Positions 25,872 to 34,409 of a stretch of DNA of 64,000 nt are shown here, in pieces. The stretch is taken from contig CAVVWD010000022.1 of assembly GCA_963751835.1 (NCBI GenBank), forward strand, positions 186,001 to 250,000, given 5' to 3'. The stretch is from JACVRW01 sp963751835 (GTDB taxonomy: Bacteria > Actinomycetota > Thermoleophilia > Solirubrobacterales > Thermoleophilaceae). The stretch's first letter is position 1. Every line of letters starts with the position of its first letter. The position numbers and the translations under genes were made by a program. Under the pieces are notes generated by a model. That model did no database searches and was not told the origin of the DNA. It saw only the letters and a program-made list of their open reading frames with translations.

Positions 25872-26240
25872 GTGGATTGGAAGCTCGAGCTCGTGGCGGT
25901 TCCGGTCTCGGACGTGGACCGCGCAAAGGCGTTCTACGAGCAGGTCGGTTTCAACGCCGACCACGACCTTACGGTCAGCGACGAGATGCGCTTCGTCCAG
26001 CTGACACCTCCGGGGTCGGCGTGCTCGATCGCGCTGGGGAAGGGGATCGTTGATGCCGAGCCCGGCTCGCTAAAGGGGCTGCAGATGGTCGTCTCGGACA
26101 TCCAGGCGGCACGCGCCGAGCTCGTCGAGCGTGGGGTGGAGGTAAGCGAGGTCCAGGACTTCCCCTGGGGTTCGTTCGTCTTCTTCAGCGATCCCGACGG
26201 CAACGGCTGGGCCGTGCAGGCGATCCCATCCGGGATGTGA
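25872..26240 (+). CDS. VOC-superfamily (glyoxalase-fold) protein
   Basis: A 122-residue single-chain VOC protein (KLELVAVPVSDVDRAKAFYE; FVFFSDPDGNGWAVQAI). Members are metal-dependent dioxygenases, glyoxalases or resistance proteins; no substrate can be assigned. GTG 25872 follows an AAAGGAG Shine-Dalgarno. It is close in sequence to the VOC at 27573 (shared FVQLTPPGSACSI-like segment), so the two look like local duplicates. The cupin gene follows after 4 nt. Confidence 0.88.
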   Translation: MDWKLELVAVPVSDVDRAKAFYEQVGFNADHDLTVSDEMRFVQLTPPGSACSIALGKGIVDAEPGSLKGLQMVVSDIQAARAELVERGVEVSEVQDFPWGSFVFFSDPDGNGWAVQAIPSGM

Positions 26241-26244
26241 GTCG

Positions 26245-26715
26245 ATGCGCCGGGTGAACATCGCCAACCCGCCCTTCCAGCACGATCCCGAAGACCCCGA
26301 CGGCTTCCGCGCCGCCATGTTCCGGTTCGGCCGGGATGTGGGTGCCGACGGAACGGGGATGAGCGTCTACGAGCTGCCGCCGGGCCAGGCCGTGTGCCCG
26401 TACCACTACGAGTACGGGGAGGAGGAGTGGGTCCTTGCCCTCGAGGGCCGGCCGTCGGTGCGGACTCCGGACGGCACCGAGCAGTTGGAGCCGTACGACG
26501 TCGTCTTCTTCCCGAAGGGTCCTGCCGGAGCCCACCAGATCCGCAACGACAGCGACAGCACCGCGCGCGTCCTGATGTGGTCGACGATCGTCTACCCGAG
26601 CGCGACCGCCTACCCGGACAGCGGAAAGGTGGCGGTATGGACCGGGGACCGGGCCGAGGACCTGATCGTCGAGCGCTCGAGTGCGGTGGAGTACTACCAC
26701 GGGGAGAGCGGCTAG
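26245..26715 (+). CDS. Cupin-domain protein
   Basis: A 156-residue cupin. The core motifs are YHYEYGEEEWVLALEGRPSV (His/Glu metal ligands) and EPYDVVFFPKGPAGAHQIRN. Cupins of this size are often sugar-binding, dioxygenase-like or regulatory. It lies 4 nt after the VOC gene, in an operon-like pair. Nothing shows the ligand. Confidence 0.85.
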   Translation: MRRVNIANPPFQHDPEDPDGFRAAMFRFGRDVGADGTGMSVYELPPGQAVCPYHYEYGEEEWVLALEGRPSVRTPDGTEQLEPYDVVFFPKGPAGAHQIRNDSDSTARVLMWSTIVYPSATAYPDSGKVAVWTGDRAEDLIVERSSAVEYYHGESG

Positions 26716-26725
26716 CTGACCGGGG

Positions 26726-26766
26726 TTGACAGCGGTCCCGGCGGTCGTATACTCAACCACACGGTT
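26726..26766 (+). promoter_or_regulatory. Strong sigma-70-type promoter with operator-like repeat
   Basis: TTGACA (26726-26731), a 16-bp spacer and TATACT (26748-26753) make one of the best promoters in the window. Just downstream AACC-ACAC-GGTT (26755-26766) is an inverted repeat over the expected start site, a likely operator for the ArsR-type repressor encoded next. Confidence 0.75.
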
Positions 26767-26794
26767 TATCAACCAAGCAGGTGATCACACGACC

Positions 26795-27130
26795 GTGCCG
26801 GTCGACCAGCTCAGCACCACGTTCTCCGCACTCGCCGACCCGACCCGCCGCGCGATCCTGGCGCGGCTCGCCGAGGGGGAGGCCACCGTCAACGAGCTCG
26901 CCGATCCGTTCCCCATCACGCTGCAGGCCGTCTCGAAGCACCTCAAGGTGCTCGAGCGGGCCGGGCTGATCGCGCGCGGGCGCAGCGCACAGCTGCGCCC
27001 GTCGCGGCTCCAGGGCGAGGCCCTCAAGGAGGCCTCCGACTGGCTGGCGGGCTACCGGCGCTTCTGGGAGGGCAGCCTCGACCGCCTCGACCAGCACCTG
27101 CGCGCGATTCAGAAGGGACCACCCGAATGA
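26795..27130 (+). CDS. ArsR-family winged-helix repressor
   Basis: A 111-residue ArsR/SmtB-type regulator (FSALADPTRRAILARLAEGE; ITLQAVSKHLKVLERAGLI recognition helix). No metal-binding cysteines are seen, as in the group paired with SRPBCC proteins. GTG 26795 is chosen to fit the family N-terminus and the promoter at 26726-26753. The stop overlaps the next ATG (ATGA). It probably represses its own operon through the nearby inverted repeat. Confidence 0.92.
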   Translation: MPVDQLSTTFSALADPTRRAILARLAEGEATVNELADPFPITLQAVSKHLKVLERAGLIARGRSAQLRPSRLQGEALKEASDWLAGYRRFWEGSLDRLDQHLRAIQKGPPE

Positions 27131-27573
27131 CCCAGGCAGCAACGGCCCAGGAGATCACGATCCGGCGCGTTTTCGATGCCCCTCGCGAGCTCGTGTGGAA
27201 GGCGTGGACGGAGCCCGACCAGCTCGTCGAATGGTGGGGCCCGCCCGGCTGGAACACCGCGCTCTCGACGGTCACGATGGAGGTCCGGCCCGGCGGCGCC
27301 TTCCGGCTGACCTCCGTCAACGACGAGGGCGCCGAAATGCCGGTTGTCGGCGTCTACCGGGAGGTGCTCGCGCCCGAGCGGCTGGTCCTGGAGGAGCCGG
27401 CGGGGGACAACTGGCACGAGGGCGCCGTGTCCGTGCTCAACCTGACCGACCTCGGCGACGGCCGTACCGAACTGGTCCTCCAGTCGACGATCCAGACCAC
27501 CGACGAAATGCGCGCCGCGGCCGAGGCCGGGGTCACGGCCTCGATCGAACGCCTCGCCGGGTACCTGGCCTGA
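27127..27573 (+). CDS. SRPBCC (AHSA1-like) domain protein
   Basis: A 148-residue START/SRPBCC-fold protein. It has the family start ITIRRVFDAPRELVWKAWTE and EWWGPPGWNT, then a central VRPGGAFRL strand and a C-terminal helix SIERLAGYLA. The fold binds hydrophobic ligands. Pairing with an ArsR repressor by a 4-nt overlap is a common arrangement and suggests the repressor senses the same ligand. It overlaps the following VOC gene by 1 nt. Confidence 0.92.
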   Translation: MTQAATAQEITIRRVFDAPRELVWKAWTEPDQLVEWWGPPGWNTALSTVTMEVRPGGAFRLTSVNDEGAEMPVVGVYREVLAPERLVLEEPAGDNWHEGAVSVLNLTDLGDGRTELVLQSTIQTTDEMRAAAEAGVTASIERLAGYLA

Positions 27574-27965
27574 TGGGAGGCGGCGTCGATTACCGACTCG
27601 AAGTGGTGACGGTCCCCGTCGCCGACGTGGACCGCGCAAAGGCCTTCTACACCGAGAGGATGGGCTTCAACACCGACCACGACACATGGATCAGTGAGGA
27701 CACGCGCGTCGTCCAGCTGACTCCGCCCGGATCGGCCTGCTCGATCGTGATCGGCACGGGCCTCGTGGACACGGAGCCCGGCTCCGTCAAGGGCCTCCAG
27801 CTCGTCGTGACGGACATGGAGGCCGCGCGGGCGGAGTACGCTGAGCGCGGCCTCGACGTGGGGGAGACGCAGGTGCTGGGCGCCCCCGGCAGGCCCGGCT
27901 TCAAGTTCGTCTTCTTCAACGACCCCGACGGGAACGGCTGGGCCGTTCAGGAGCTACCCGCATGA
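27573..27965 (+). CDS. VOC-superfamily protein
   Basis: A 130-residue VOC protein (RLEVVTVPVADVDRAKAFYT; FKFVFFNDPDGNGWAVQELP). Closely similar to the VOC at 25872. Its ATG overlaps the preceding stop (TGATG), so it belongs to the ArsR-SRPBCC operon and is probably under the same repressor. The substrate is unknown. Confidence 0.9.
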   Translation: MGGGVDYRLEVVTVPVADVDRAKAFYTERMGFNTDHDTWISEDTRVVQLTPPGSACSIVIGTGLVDTEPGSVKGLQLVVTDMEAARAEYAERGLDVGETQVLGAPGRPGFKFVFFNDPDGNGWAVQELPA

Positions 27966-28369
27966 CCGCCTCGACTCAACTCGTGACCGGCGTCGACTTC
28001 GTTTCGGTGCCGACCAAAGACCTGGCCGCGGCGAGGGGGTTCTACGGCGACGTGCTCGGGCTGGAGCCTTCGAAGCTGTGGCAGCGCACCGGGCAGGAGC
28101 CCCTCGGCGCCGAGTTCGAGACTGGCACCGTGACGATCGCACTGATCGCCTGTGAGCAGATGGGCATCGAGTTCCAACCCAACAAGGTGCCGATCGCGTT
28201 CCAGGTCGACGACGTCGAGGCCGCGCGCGCCGAGCTCGAGTCGCGCGGTGTGAGGTTCCAGGGCGACACCATCGACAGCGGCGTCTGCCACCAGGCGATC
28301 TTCCAGGACCCCGACGGGAACTCCCTGGACCTCCACCACCGCTACGCGCCGCGCGAGCCGGAGGCGTGA
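27962..28369 (+). CDS. VOC-superfamily protein
   Basis: A 135-residue VOC protein (GVDFVSVPTKDLAAARGFYG; IFQDPDGNSLDLHHRYA). It overlaps the previous VOC by 4 nt (ATGA) and ends the ArsR-controlled operon, which is closed by the hairpin at 28377-28409. It has different residues at the metal site from its neighbours, so it is not a simple duplicate. Substrate unknown. Confidence 0.9.
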   Translation: MTASTQLVTGVDFVSVPTKDLAAARGFYGDVLGLEPSKLWQRTGQEPLGAEFETGTVTIALIACEQMGIEFQPNKVPIAFQVDDVEAARAELESRGVRFQGDTIDSGVCHQAIFQDPDGNSLDLHHRYAPREPEA

Positions 28370-28376
28370 CGAGCGC

Positions 28377-28409
28377 GCCGGGTGGCGGGCATCTCGCACG
28401 CCACCCGGC
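28377..28409. terminator. 11-bp hairpin between convergent genes
   Basis: GCCGGGTGGCG (28377-28387) pairs perfectly with CGCCACCCGGC (28399-28409) around an 11-nt loop. It lies between the VOC operon and the convergent secreted-protein gene; no U-tract follows. Confidence 0.7.
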
Positions 28410-28424
28410 ATCGCGCTCCCGGTC

Positions 28425-29006
28425 TCAGCGAGAGATCCGGCCGATCAGCGTCATTCGCTCGCGATCGGAGTTGTCCTCCGAGAAGCTCGCAATTCCGCTG
28501 CCCCTGGCCATCGCGAACTCGCCGGTGCCGCCCTTGATGACGAAGTGGGCCATGTTCGTGAAGGACGACGTCGGCAGGGGGCCGGAGCCGTCCTGGCATG
28601 AGTCGCCCCAGAGCTTGAGCACAAGGCGGTCGGGGCTGCCGGCACCGAGCACGATCTGCCCGGTGATCGGCGCGCAGACGCCGCCCTCGCCGTTCGCGAA
28701 CAGCTCCGCCACGTGCAGCTCGACGTTGCCGTTGTAGGCGCCGGTCCCGACCGGGGTGCCCCTGAAGGCGCCGTCGGTGAGCTCGAGCTGACAGACGCCC
28801 CCCGGGCAGTCGGGTGAGTCCTTGACCGTGTCCTCGCCGCGCACGACGAGACGCTCGCTGCTGCGATGGTTCGCCGACTGGGCGCTCTTGCCGGCGCCCG
28901 CGGCGGCGGCACCGCTCGTGGCAAAGGCGAGAGCCAGGCCGGCGAGCGCCAGCGCGATCAGCGCGAGCGTGGCCGGGAGCCGGCGGGACTGGATTGACGT
29001 AGACAT
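28425..29006 (-). CDS. Secreted hypothetical protein
   Basis: A 193-residue protein. Residues 1-38 form a signal peptide (LPATLALIALALAGLALAFA, then an Ala-rich cleavage region). The mature part has two cysteine pairs (CPGGVC and CAPI/SC) and a beta-rich pattern (NGNVELHVAELFANGEGG; MAHFVIKGGTGEFAMARGSG) that looks like a small beta-barrel, possibly allene-oxide-cyclase-like. ATG 29006 has an AGGAGG Shine-Dalgarno. It lies downstream of the LuxR-type regulator gene in the same direction, 95 bp away, so it may be its target. Confidence 0.78.
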   Translation of the reverse strand: MSTSIQSRRLPATLALIALALAGLALAFATSGAAAAGAGKSAQSANHRSSERLVVRGEDTVKDSPDCPGGVCQLELTDGAFRGTPVGTGAYNGNVELHVAELFANGEGGVCAPITGQIVLGAGSPDRLVLKLWGDSCQDGSGPLPTSSFTNMAHFVIKGGTGEFAMARGSGIASFSEDNSDRERMTLIGRISR

Positions 29007-29101
29007 GCTGCCTCCTGATTGGATGGGCCCTCCACGGAGGGCTGTTTGCGTTGCGGAGGCAGCATCGGCTCGCGGCCGGCTCACGGCATCGGCGTAACCA
29101 C

Positions 29102-31957
29102 CTAACCGGGGTCGGCGCGCTCGCTCGCCCGCACCAGCTCGACTCGGGAGCGCACGCCGAGCTTCCCGTAGATGTTGCGCAGGTGGGCTTCGATCGTGCG
29201 GGTGCTGAGCACGAGCTGCGCGGCGACCTCGCGGTTGGTGCGCCCGGCGACGACGAGCTCGGCGATCTCGCGCTCGCGTGCGGTTAGCGGAGCCAGCGGC
29301 CCCGCTGACGGCTCGCGGGCGGGACGCAGGACGCGCTGGCCAAGCCGGCGCAGCTCGCGGACCGCCTCGTCGCGCCGGCGCCTCGCCCCGAACCTGTCGA
29401 GCTCGGACTCCGCGTCCACCAGAGCCTCGATGGCCGCCGGACGCTCGCCGGCCGCCGCGAGCGCCCGGCCCTCGGCGAGCCGTGCGCATGCGGACAGGAG
29501 CGGGCCACTGGCGGCAGCCTCGCGTGCCGCCCCGGCGGCGGCGACCGCTTCCTCGGCCCTTTCCCACGCCAGCAGAAGCTCCGTGCGCGCCAGGCCCGTC
29601 ACCGCTGCGGCCCAGGGCGTCCCGGCGCGCGCGGCTGCGGCTTCGCCGGCCGCGAGCGCCTGCTCTGCCGCCGCGATCTCACCGCACGCGAGCTGCGCCT
29701 CTACGAGGTCGGCCGCGGCGGCGGGGCGGTCGGCCGGCAGGACAGCGTCCAGGGCGGGTCCGCCGAACGCCTGCTGCATGGCCGCCACCGCTTCCTCCGG
29801 GTTGCCCGCCGCGGTCAGCGCCGCGCCGAGGCACCAGCCGGGCTGTCCCGCGGCGTGGAAGTCCCCTCGCACCCCGGTCTCGCCGGCCTCGCGGGCGTTG
29901 CGGAGCGCCGTCGGCACGTCGCCGACCGCCACCAACGCCGACGCGAGCGCGCTGTGGGCCCAGAGCAACATACGCGGATTCCCGGCGAGTCGCGCGAGCT
30001 CTACGCCCTCCTCGCCGGCCGCGCATGCGTCCGCCAGCCGGCCGAGCTCGATCAGCGTCGCCACCGATTCCACCGTGAGAATCAGCAGGACACGCTCGCG
30101 GCCGGTCTCGGCGGCGATGGCGGCGCCCCGCTCGAGGTCCGCGAGCGATACCTCGAAATGTCCGAGCGCCCGCCGGGCGCGGCCGTGCATCCACAACGCG
30201 GGCAGGCGCGTGGTCAGCTGCTCGATGGTGAGCCGCTCCAGCGCGGCGGCGGACTCATCCAGACGCTCGGTCGCCTCGGGGTCATCCGTCTGTGCGACGC
30301 AGGCGAGTGCGCCGGACGCCGATGCCGCGAGCTCGAACACCGGGTCGCCGATCGCGCGGGCGTCGTCGCGGGCGTCGCTGGTCTGGGCCTGTGCCTCGCG
30401 AAGATCGCAGGCCAGCAGCGCCATCAGGCCCAGTGCGAGCCGTAGGCGGACGCGATCGGCGGACGGCTGCGCCGGCAGCTCGCCGAGCGCCACCTGAAGC
30501 CGACGGCGGGCGTCCTCGTGGCCGCCAAGCCACCACTCCTGGTTGGCCATTCCGACCGTCAGTGCCAGGCGCTCGCCCTCCCGGGCGGTCCGCAGCGCGT
30601 CGTCCAGCGTCGCGCGCGCACCGAGCGTGTCGCCCGCAGCCGCCTGGGCGTCGGCCAGCCGTGCCTGCATCTCGATCCGCCGGCTTCGCTGTTCGGGCTG
30701 GTCGGGCAGCAGCCTCAGCGCCGCGGAGTAGTAGCGCGCCGCGCTCGCCGGTGCCGGCGATTGCAGCTCTCGGGCGGCCGTCACCAGCAGGCCGATGGCG
30801 TGCTCGTCGCCCGGGCGGGCGGCGTGCTCGATGTGGTGGGCGCGTTCGACCGCCCCGGCGCCACGGCGCTCGAGTGCGGCGCCGGCTCGGGCGTGCGCGC
30901 CCAGGCGCCAGCCGCCGGGTATGGCCGCGTAGACCGCGTGGCGGACCACCGGGTGGCGGAAGGCGAAGCGGCGCGGCGCACCGGCCGGCCGCACCAGCGC
31001 GCGCTCCAGCAGCTCGTCGAGCGCAGCCAGCGCCGCTCCCTCCGAGAGCTCCGCCAGTTCGGCCGCCAAGCCGGGGTCGAAGGGGTCGCCGGCCACCGCG
31101 GCCGCGTCGAGCAGGCGGCGTGCCTCCGGACCGAGAGCGGCGAGCTCGATCGCAAGCGCGGCGGCGACGGGGGCGGGGACCGAGCCATCCGCGGCGGTGC
31201 TCGCGCCGTTGCCGTCGCTGCCTGTCACCCGGGCCAGCTGCTCGAGGTAGAACGGGTTGCCGCCGCTCTCCGGATAGATCGCCGCAGCGGCCGTGCCGAC
31301 CAACTCGGCTGCCTCGGCTTCGCTCAGCGGCTCAGGCGCCAGCACGGTCGCGCGGTCGTCGCGGAGCGCGCCCGAGAGCCCGGCCGCCAGCGCGGCCGGC
31401 AGCTGCCGCTCCCGCGCGGCGAGCGCGAGCAGCACGGGCGCGTCCGGTGCACGGTGCGCGAGCGCCGCGAGCGCGTCGACCGAGGCCGGGTCGGCCCAGT
31501 GGACATCGTCCAGGCACAGCACCAGCGGGTGGGTGGCGGCGAGCCGCTCGAGCAGATCGCGCAGCGCGCGATGAGTGTGGTGGCGGTCGCCCGCCGCGGC
31601 CTCGCCCGCGAGCGGGGCCAACGCCGGCAGCGCGGCGGCGAGCGCGCCGGGGTCCGCCAACCCGAGCCGGCTCAGCCGCCGCTCGCCGAGCTCAGCCAGG
31701 TCACCGTCGAGTGCCTCGGTCCAGAGCGCGTAGGGCAGATCGGCCTCGTACTCCGAAGCCCGCGCGGCGAGCACCGTGCAGCCCTCCGCCGCCGCGCTCT
31801 CGGCGAGGTGGGCGAGCAGGCGTGACTTGCCGATGCCCGGCTCACCCTCGATCGCGACGATCCCGCCAGTCCCGGCTCGCAGGCGCTCGAGCGCGTCGTA
31901 GATCGCCTCGCGCTCCCCGGCGCGTCCTATCAGCGGCGACGGCGACACGGCGTCCAC
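29102..31957 (-). CDS. LuxR-family transcriptional regulator with AAA-type ATPase (LAL/MalT type)
   Basis: A regulator of about 951 residues. The N-terminal ATPase has Walker A EGEPGIGKSRLL near residue 37 and Walker B LVLCLDDVHWADP near 150. A long TPR-like Ala-rich region spans about 400-870. The C-terminal LuxR helix-turn-helix (LTAREREIAELVVAGRTNRE, then STRTIEAHLRNIYGKL) ends the protein. Such LAL regulators switch on operons after ligand and ATP binding. The start is uncertain between GTG 31957 and GTG 31948, which has AGGTGG 5 nt upstream. The gene is divergent from a VOC gene 79 bp away. Confidence 0.9.
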   Translation of the reverse strand: MDAVSPSPLIGRAGEREAIYDALERLRAGTGGIVAIEGEPGIGKSRLLAHLAESAAAEGCTVLAARASEYEADLPYALWTEALDGDLAELGERRLSRLGLADPGALAAALPALAPLAGEAAAGDRHHTHRALRDLLERLAATHPLVLCLDDVHWADPASVDALAALAHRAPDAPVLLALAARERQLPAALAAGLSGALRDDRATVLAPEPLSEAEAAELVGTAAAAIYPESGGNPFYLEQLARVTGSDGNGASTAADGSVPAPVAAALAIELAALGPEARRLLDAAAVAGDPFDPGLAAELAELSEGAALAALDELLERALVRPAGAPRRFAFRHPVVRHAVYAAIPGGWRLGAHARAGAALERRGAGAVERAHHIEHAARPGDEHAIGLLVTAARELQSPAPASAARYYSAALRLLPDQPEQRSRRIEMQARLADAQAAAGDTLGARATLDDALRTAREGERLALTVGMANQEWWLGGHEDARRRLQVALGELPAQPSADRVRLRLALGLMALLACDLREAQAQTSDARDDARAIGDPVFELAASASGALACVAQTDDPEATERLDESAAALERLTIEQLTTRLPALWMHGRARRALGHFEVSLADLERGAAIAAETGRERVLLILTVESVATLIELGRLADACAAGEEGVELARLAGNPRMLLWAHSALASALVAVGDVPTALRNAREAGETGVRGDFHAAGQPGWCLGAALTAAGNPEEAVAAMQQAFGGPALDAVLPADRPAAAADLVEAQLACGEIAAAEQALAAGEAAAARAGTPWAAAVTGLARTELLLAWERAEEAVAAAGAAREAAASGPLLSACARLAEGRALAAAGERPAAIEALVDAESELDRFGARRRRDEAVRELRRLGQRVLRPAREPSAGPLAPLTAREREIAELVVAGRTNREVAAQLVLSTRTIEAHLRNIYGKLGVRSRVELVRASERADPG

Positions 31958-32036
31958 CTGACGATTCTCGCGCAGCGGGACGGGATAGGTGATTGCACCG
32001 ATGCCCGCCGGCGGCGGGGGGAGGCACACTGCCCGC

Positions 32037-32528
32037 ATGAACACCGAGGCCATTCATCCCGCCGTGCGTGTCGGGCACGTGCACCTCCGGGTCGCGGACC
32101 TCGACCGTGCAATCAGCTTCTACAGCGGCCTCCTCGGCTTCAACGTGAAGGCCGACGGCCGCGAGATGGGGCTCGACGCGGCTTTCCTCGCGGCGGGCGA
32201 CTACCACCACCACGTCGGGCTGAACACCTGGGAGAGCGCGGGCGGTGCCCCGCCTCCTTCCGGGCACACCGGCCTCTACCACGTGGCCTTCCTATACCCC
32301 GACCGCCGCGAGCTCGGCCGCGCCGTCCGCCGCCTGCTCGACCACGACTACCCGATCGACCACGCCACCGACCACGGCGGCACCGTCTCCGTCTACCTCT
32401 CGGACCCCGACGGCAACGGCGTCGAGCTCTACTACGACCGCCCGCGCGCCAACTGGTTCGACGCCGAAGGACGCCCCATTCTCAAGGCCGAGCACTTCGA
32501 CCACCGCGAGCTTCTGACTGACGCATAG
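32037..32528 (+). CDS. VOC-superfamily protein (catechol-dioxygenase-like)
   Basis: A 163-residue VOC protein (RVGHVHLRVADLDRAISFYS; YHHHVGLNTWESAGGA; VYLSDPDGNGVELYYDRP). The H-x-x-L-N-T-W-E segment is typical of ring-cleaving-dioxygenase relatives such as CatE-like proteins, so it may act on an aromatic. ATG 32037 follows a GGGGGGAGG Shine-Dalgarno. It is divergent from the LuxR-type regulator and may be regulated by it. Confidence 0.88.
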   Translation: MNTEAIHPAVRVGHVHLRVADLDRAISFYSGLLGFNVKADGREMGLDAAFLAAGDYHHHVGLNTWESAGGAPPPSGHTGLYHVAFLYPDRRELGRAVRRLLDHDYPIDHATDHGGTVSVYLSDPDGNGVELYYDRPRANWFDAEGRPILKAEHFDHRELLTDA

Positions 32529-32596
32529 CATCGTTGTGGTGGCTTATCCTGATCACTCCGCGAGAACTGGCTCGTGACAGCGGACGGGAAGGGGGT

Positions 32597-33001
32597 TTGG
32601 CGATCGCCAGCGAGCAGAAGCCCATTGAACTGATCCTCGCGCGCGGCCTGCTCGACAGCCTCTCGACGCCCGGCTGCCTTGTCGATCTGGCGGGCACGCT
32701 CGTCTACTACAACGAGGCCGTGGCCAAGCTGGCGGGCATGAGTTTCGAGGAGACCGGGGAGATGCCCGCAGCCGAGTGGGGCGAGACCTTCGGGCCCTTC
32801 GACGAGGAGCGGCGGCGGATCCCGTGGGAGGAGCACCCGCTCGTGTTGGAGATCCGGCAGGGGCGGGCGGGACACTTCGTTCAGCGCTTCAGCACCGCCG
32901 GCGGAGGCGAATGGGCGGTGGCCGTGAGCGCGATCCCGCTGGTCGGGACCACGGGCTTCGAGGGGGCGCTCGTCTTCTTCTGGACGGCGGACGGCGGATG
33001 A
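32597..33001 (+). CDS. Single PAS-domain protein, TTG start
   Basis: A 134-residue PAS-fold protein (LLDSLSTPGCLVDLAGTLVY; NEAVAKLAGMSFEETGE; ending SAIPLVGTTGFEGALVFFW). It contains no output domain, so it probably senses a ligand or redox state and talks to a partner. TTG 32597 is preferred because GGAAGGGGG lies just upstream; TTG 32534 would add 21 unlikely residues. It is followed 16 nt later by the metallo-beta-lactamase-fold gene. Confidence 0.75.
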   Translation: MAIASEQKPIELILARGLLDSLSTPGCLVDLAGTLVYYNEAVAKLAGMSFEETGEMPAAEWGETFGPFDEERRRIPWEEHPLVLEIRQGRAGHFVQRFSTAGGGEWAVAVSAIPLVGTTGFEGALVFFWTADGG

Positions 33002-33017
33002 CGGGGCGGCGCTCTCC

Positions 33018-33899
33018 GTGAAGCTCAGGATCTGGGGCGCGCGCGGCTCGATCCCGGCGCCCGGGCCGCGGACCGCGCGCTACGGGGGGAACACCTCGTG
33101 CGTCCAGCTGACGTTGTCGGACGACAGCGTGCTGGTGCTCGACGCCGGCAGCGGGATCCGTGACCTCGGCCCCTCGTGCGCGGAGGTGGACCGGATCCAC
33201 ATCCTCCTCACGCACCTGCACCTCGATCACATCCAGGGGCTGCTCTTCTTCTCGCCCTTCTTCAGGCCCGAGACCGAGATCGTGATCTGGGGCCCTCCTG
33301 CCCCGGGCCGCTCGCTGCGGGATCGCATCGGGCGCTACCTGTCCGCTCCGCTCTCGCCGATCGAGATCCGCGCGCTGCCCGCCAAGGTCACCTTCCGCGA
33401 GTGCCCGGCCGAGGAGTGGGAGATCGGATCGGCGCGGATCCGCGCCGCGCCGGTCAGACATCGCGGCCCCACCCTCGGCTTCCGGATCAGCGAGGGGGAC
33501 ACCTCGCTCTGCTACCTGCCCGACCACGAGCCCGCGCTCGGCGCGCCGCTGGCGGACGTCCCGCCGGATTGGATCTCGGGCTTCGCGCTCGCCCAGCGGT
33601 CCTCGCTGCTGCTGCACGACTGCCAGTACACGGACGAGGAGTACTCCGACCGGATCGGGTGGGGCCACTCGCGCGTGTCCGACGCGCTGCTGTTCGCGCG
33701 CCGCAGCGAGGCGGAGCAGGTGATGCTCTTCCACCACGATCCGCTTCACACCGACGAGGACCTCGACGAGCTCCACGGCCTTGCCGGCAAGCTCTGGCGC
33801 GAGCTCGGCGGGCCGGACGGCGGGCCGGGCATGGCGATCGAGGGCACCGAGATCGAGCTGCGGACGAACGGCGCCGAGCCGCCGGGCGACGCCGGCTAG
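33018..33899 (+). CDS. Metallo-beta-lactamase-fold hydrolase
   Basis: A 293-residue MBL-fold protein. The metal motif is LLTHLHLDHIQGL near residue 65, with further ligands in RHRGPTLGFRI, LPDHEPA and HHDPLHTDEDL. The start KLRIWGARGSIPAPGPRTAR and the Gly/Asn pattern YGGNTSCVQL match the group often fused to or paired with PAS/cyclase regulators, possibly a cyclic-nucleotide phosphodiesterase. The upstream PAS protein fits this. Its end overlaps the convergent NTF2-like gene by 4 nt. Confidence 0.9.
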   Translation: MKLRIWGARGSIPAPGPRTARYGGNTSCVQLTLSDDSVLVLDAGSGIRDLGPSCAEVDRIHILLTHLHLDHIQGLLFFSPFFRPETEIVIWGPPAPGRSLRDRIGRYLSAPLSPIEIRALPAKVTFRECPAEEWEIGSARIRAAPVRHRGPTLGFRISEGDTSLCYLPDHEPALGAPLADVPPDWISGFALAQRSSLLLHDCQYTDEEYSDRIGWGHSRVSDALLFARRSEAEQVMLFHHDPLHTDEDLDELHGLAGKLWRELGGPDGGPGMAIEGTEIELRTNGAEPPGDAG

Positions 33900-34333
33900 G
33901 CGCCGGCGCGGTCTTCCAGCGCTTCCAGACCGGCGTGGTCCTCGGCGCGCGCAGCGTCGAGGGCCGAGGGCCAGTCCGTGAAGTATTCGACGCGCACCAT
34001 CATGCCGTCGCGGAACGTCGTGACCTGGTGGTACAGCTCGCCCTCGAGCTCCGCGCCGCTGCCTTTGCCCAGGCTGTAGTAGCGCAGCCGGACCGCCACC
34101 CGGTCACCGGCATCGACCGACTCCTGGGGGTCGAGCCTCAACGCCTCGAACGACTCGTCGAGCCCTTCCCAGAAGAGCCTGATCTGGGCGTGGCCCTTGC
34201 AGGAGTCAAACCTTTGGTGGGCGGGAAGCACCCAGTCGACCTCGGGGTCGAAGAACTCGAGGGCGGCGTCGAAGTCGCGCCGGTTGTAGGCAGCGATGAA
34301 GTCCAGGGTCTTGTCGACGTTGTCCTGCGACAC
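33896..34333 (-). CDS. SnoaL/NTF2-like domain protein
   Basis: A 145-residue NTF2-fold protein (DFIAAYNRRDFDAALEFFDP, EVDWVLPAHQ, ending VRVEYFTDWPSALDAA). The family includes polyketide cyclases and many proteins of unknown role. A cone-shaped ligand pocket is expected, but no catalytic set can be named. It overlaps the convergent MBL gene by 4 nt and is divergent from the methyltransferase gene. Confidence 0.88.
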   Translation of the reverse strand: MSQDNVDKTLDFIAAYNRRDFDAALEFFDPEVDWVLPAHQRFDSCKGHAQIRLFWEGLDESFEALRLDPQESVDAGDRVAVRLRYYSLGKGSGAELEGELYHQVTTFRDGMMVRVEYFTDWPSALDAARAEDHAGLEALEDRAGA

Positions 34334-34409
34334 CTGACACGCAGTATCCCGCTTGCGGCGCGCTCGCGGTCAGACGCTGGGCGGAATGTTCTGGCCATAG
34401 GATCGTGCC

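Noticed and set aside
30292..31992. Long + strand open frame opposite the LuxR-type regulator
   Set aside because: Arg/Pro/Ala-rich shadow translation without recognisable motifs; the minus strand carries Walker A/B and a LuxR HTH.
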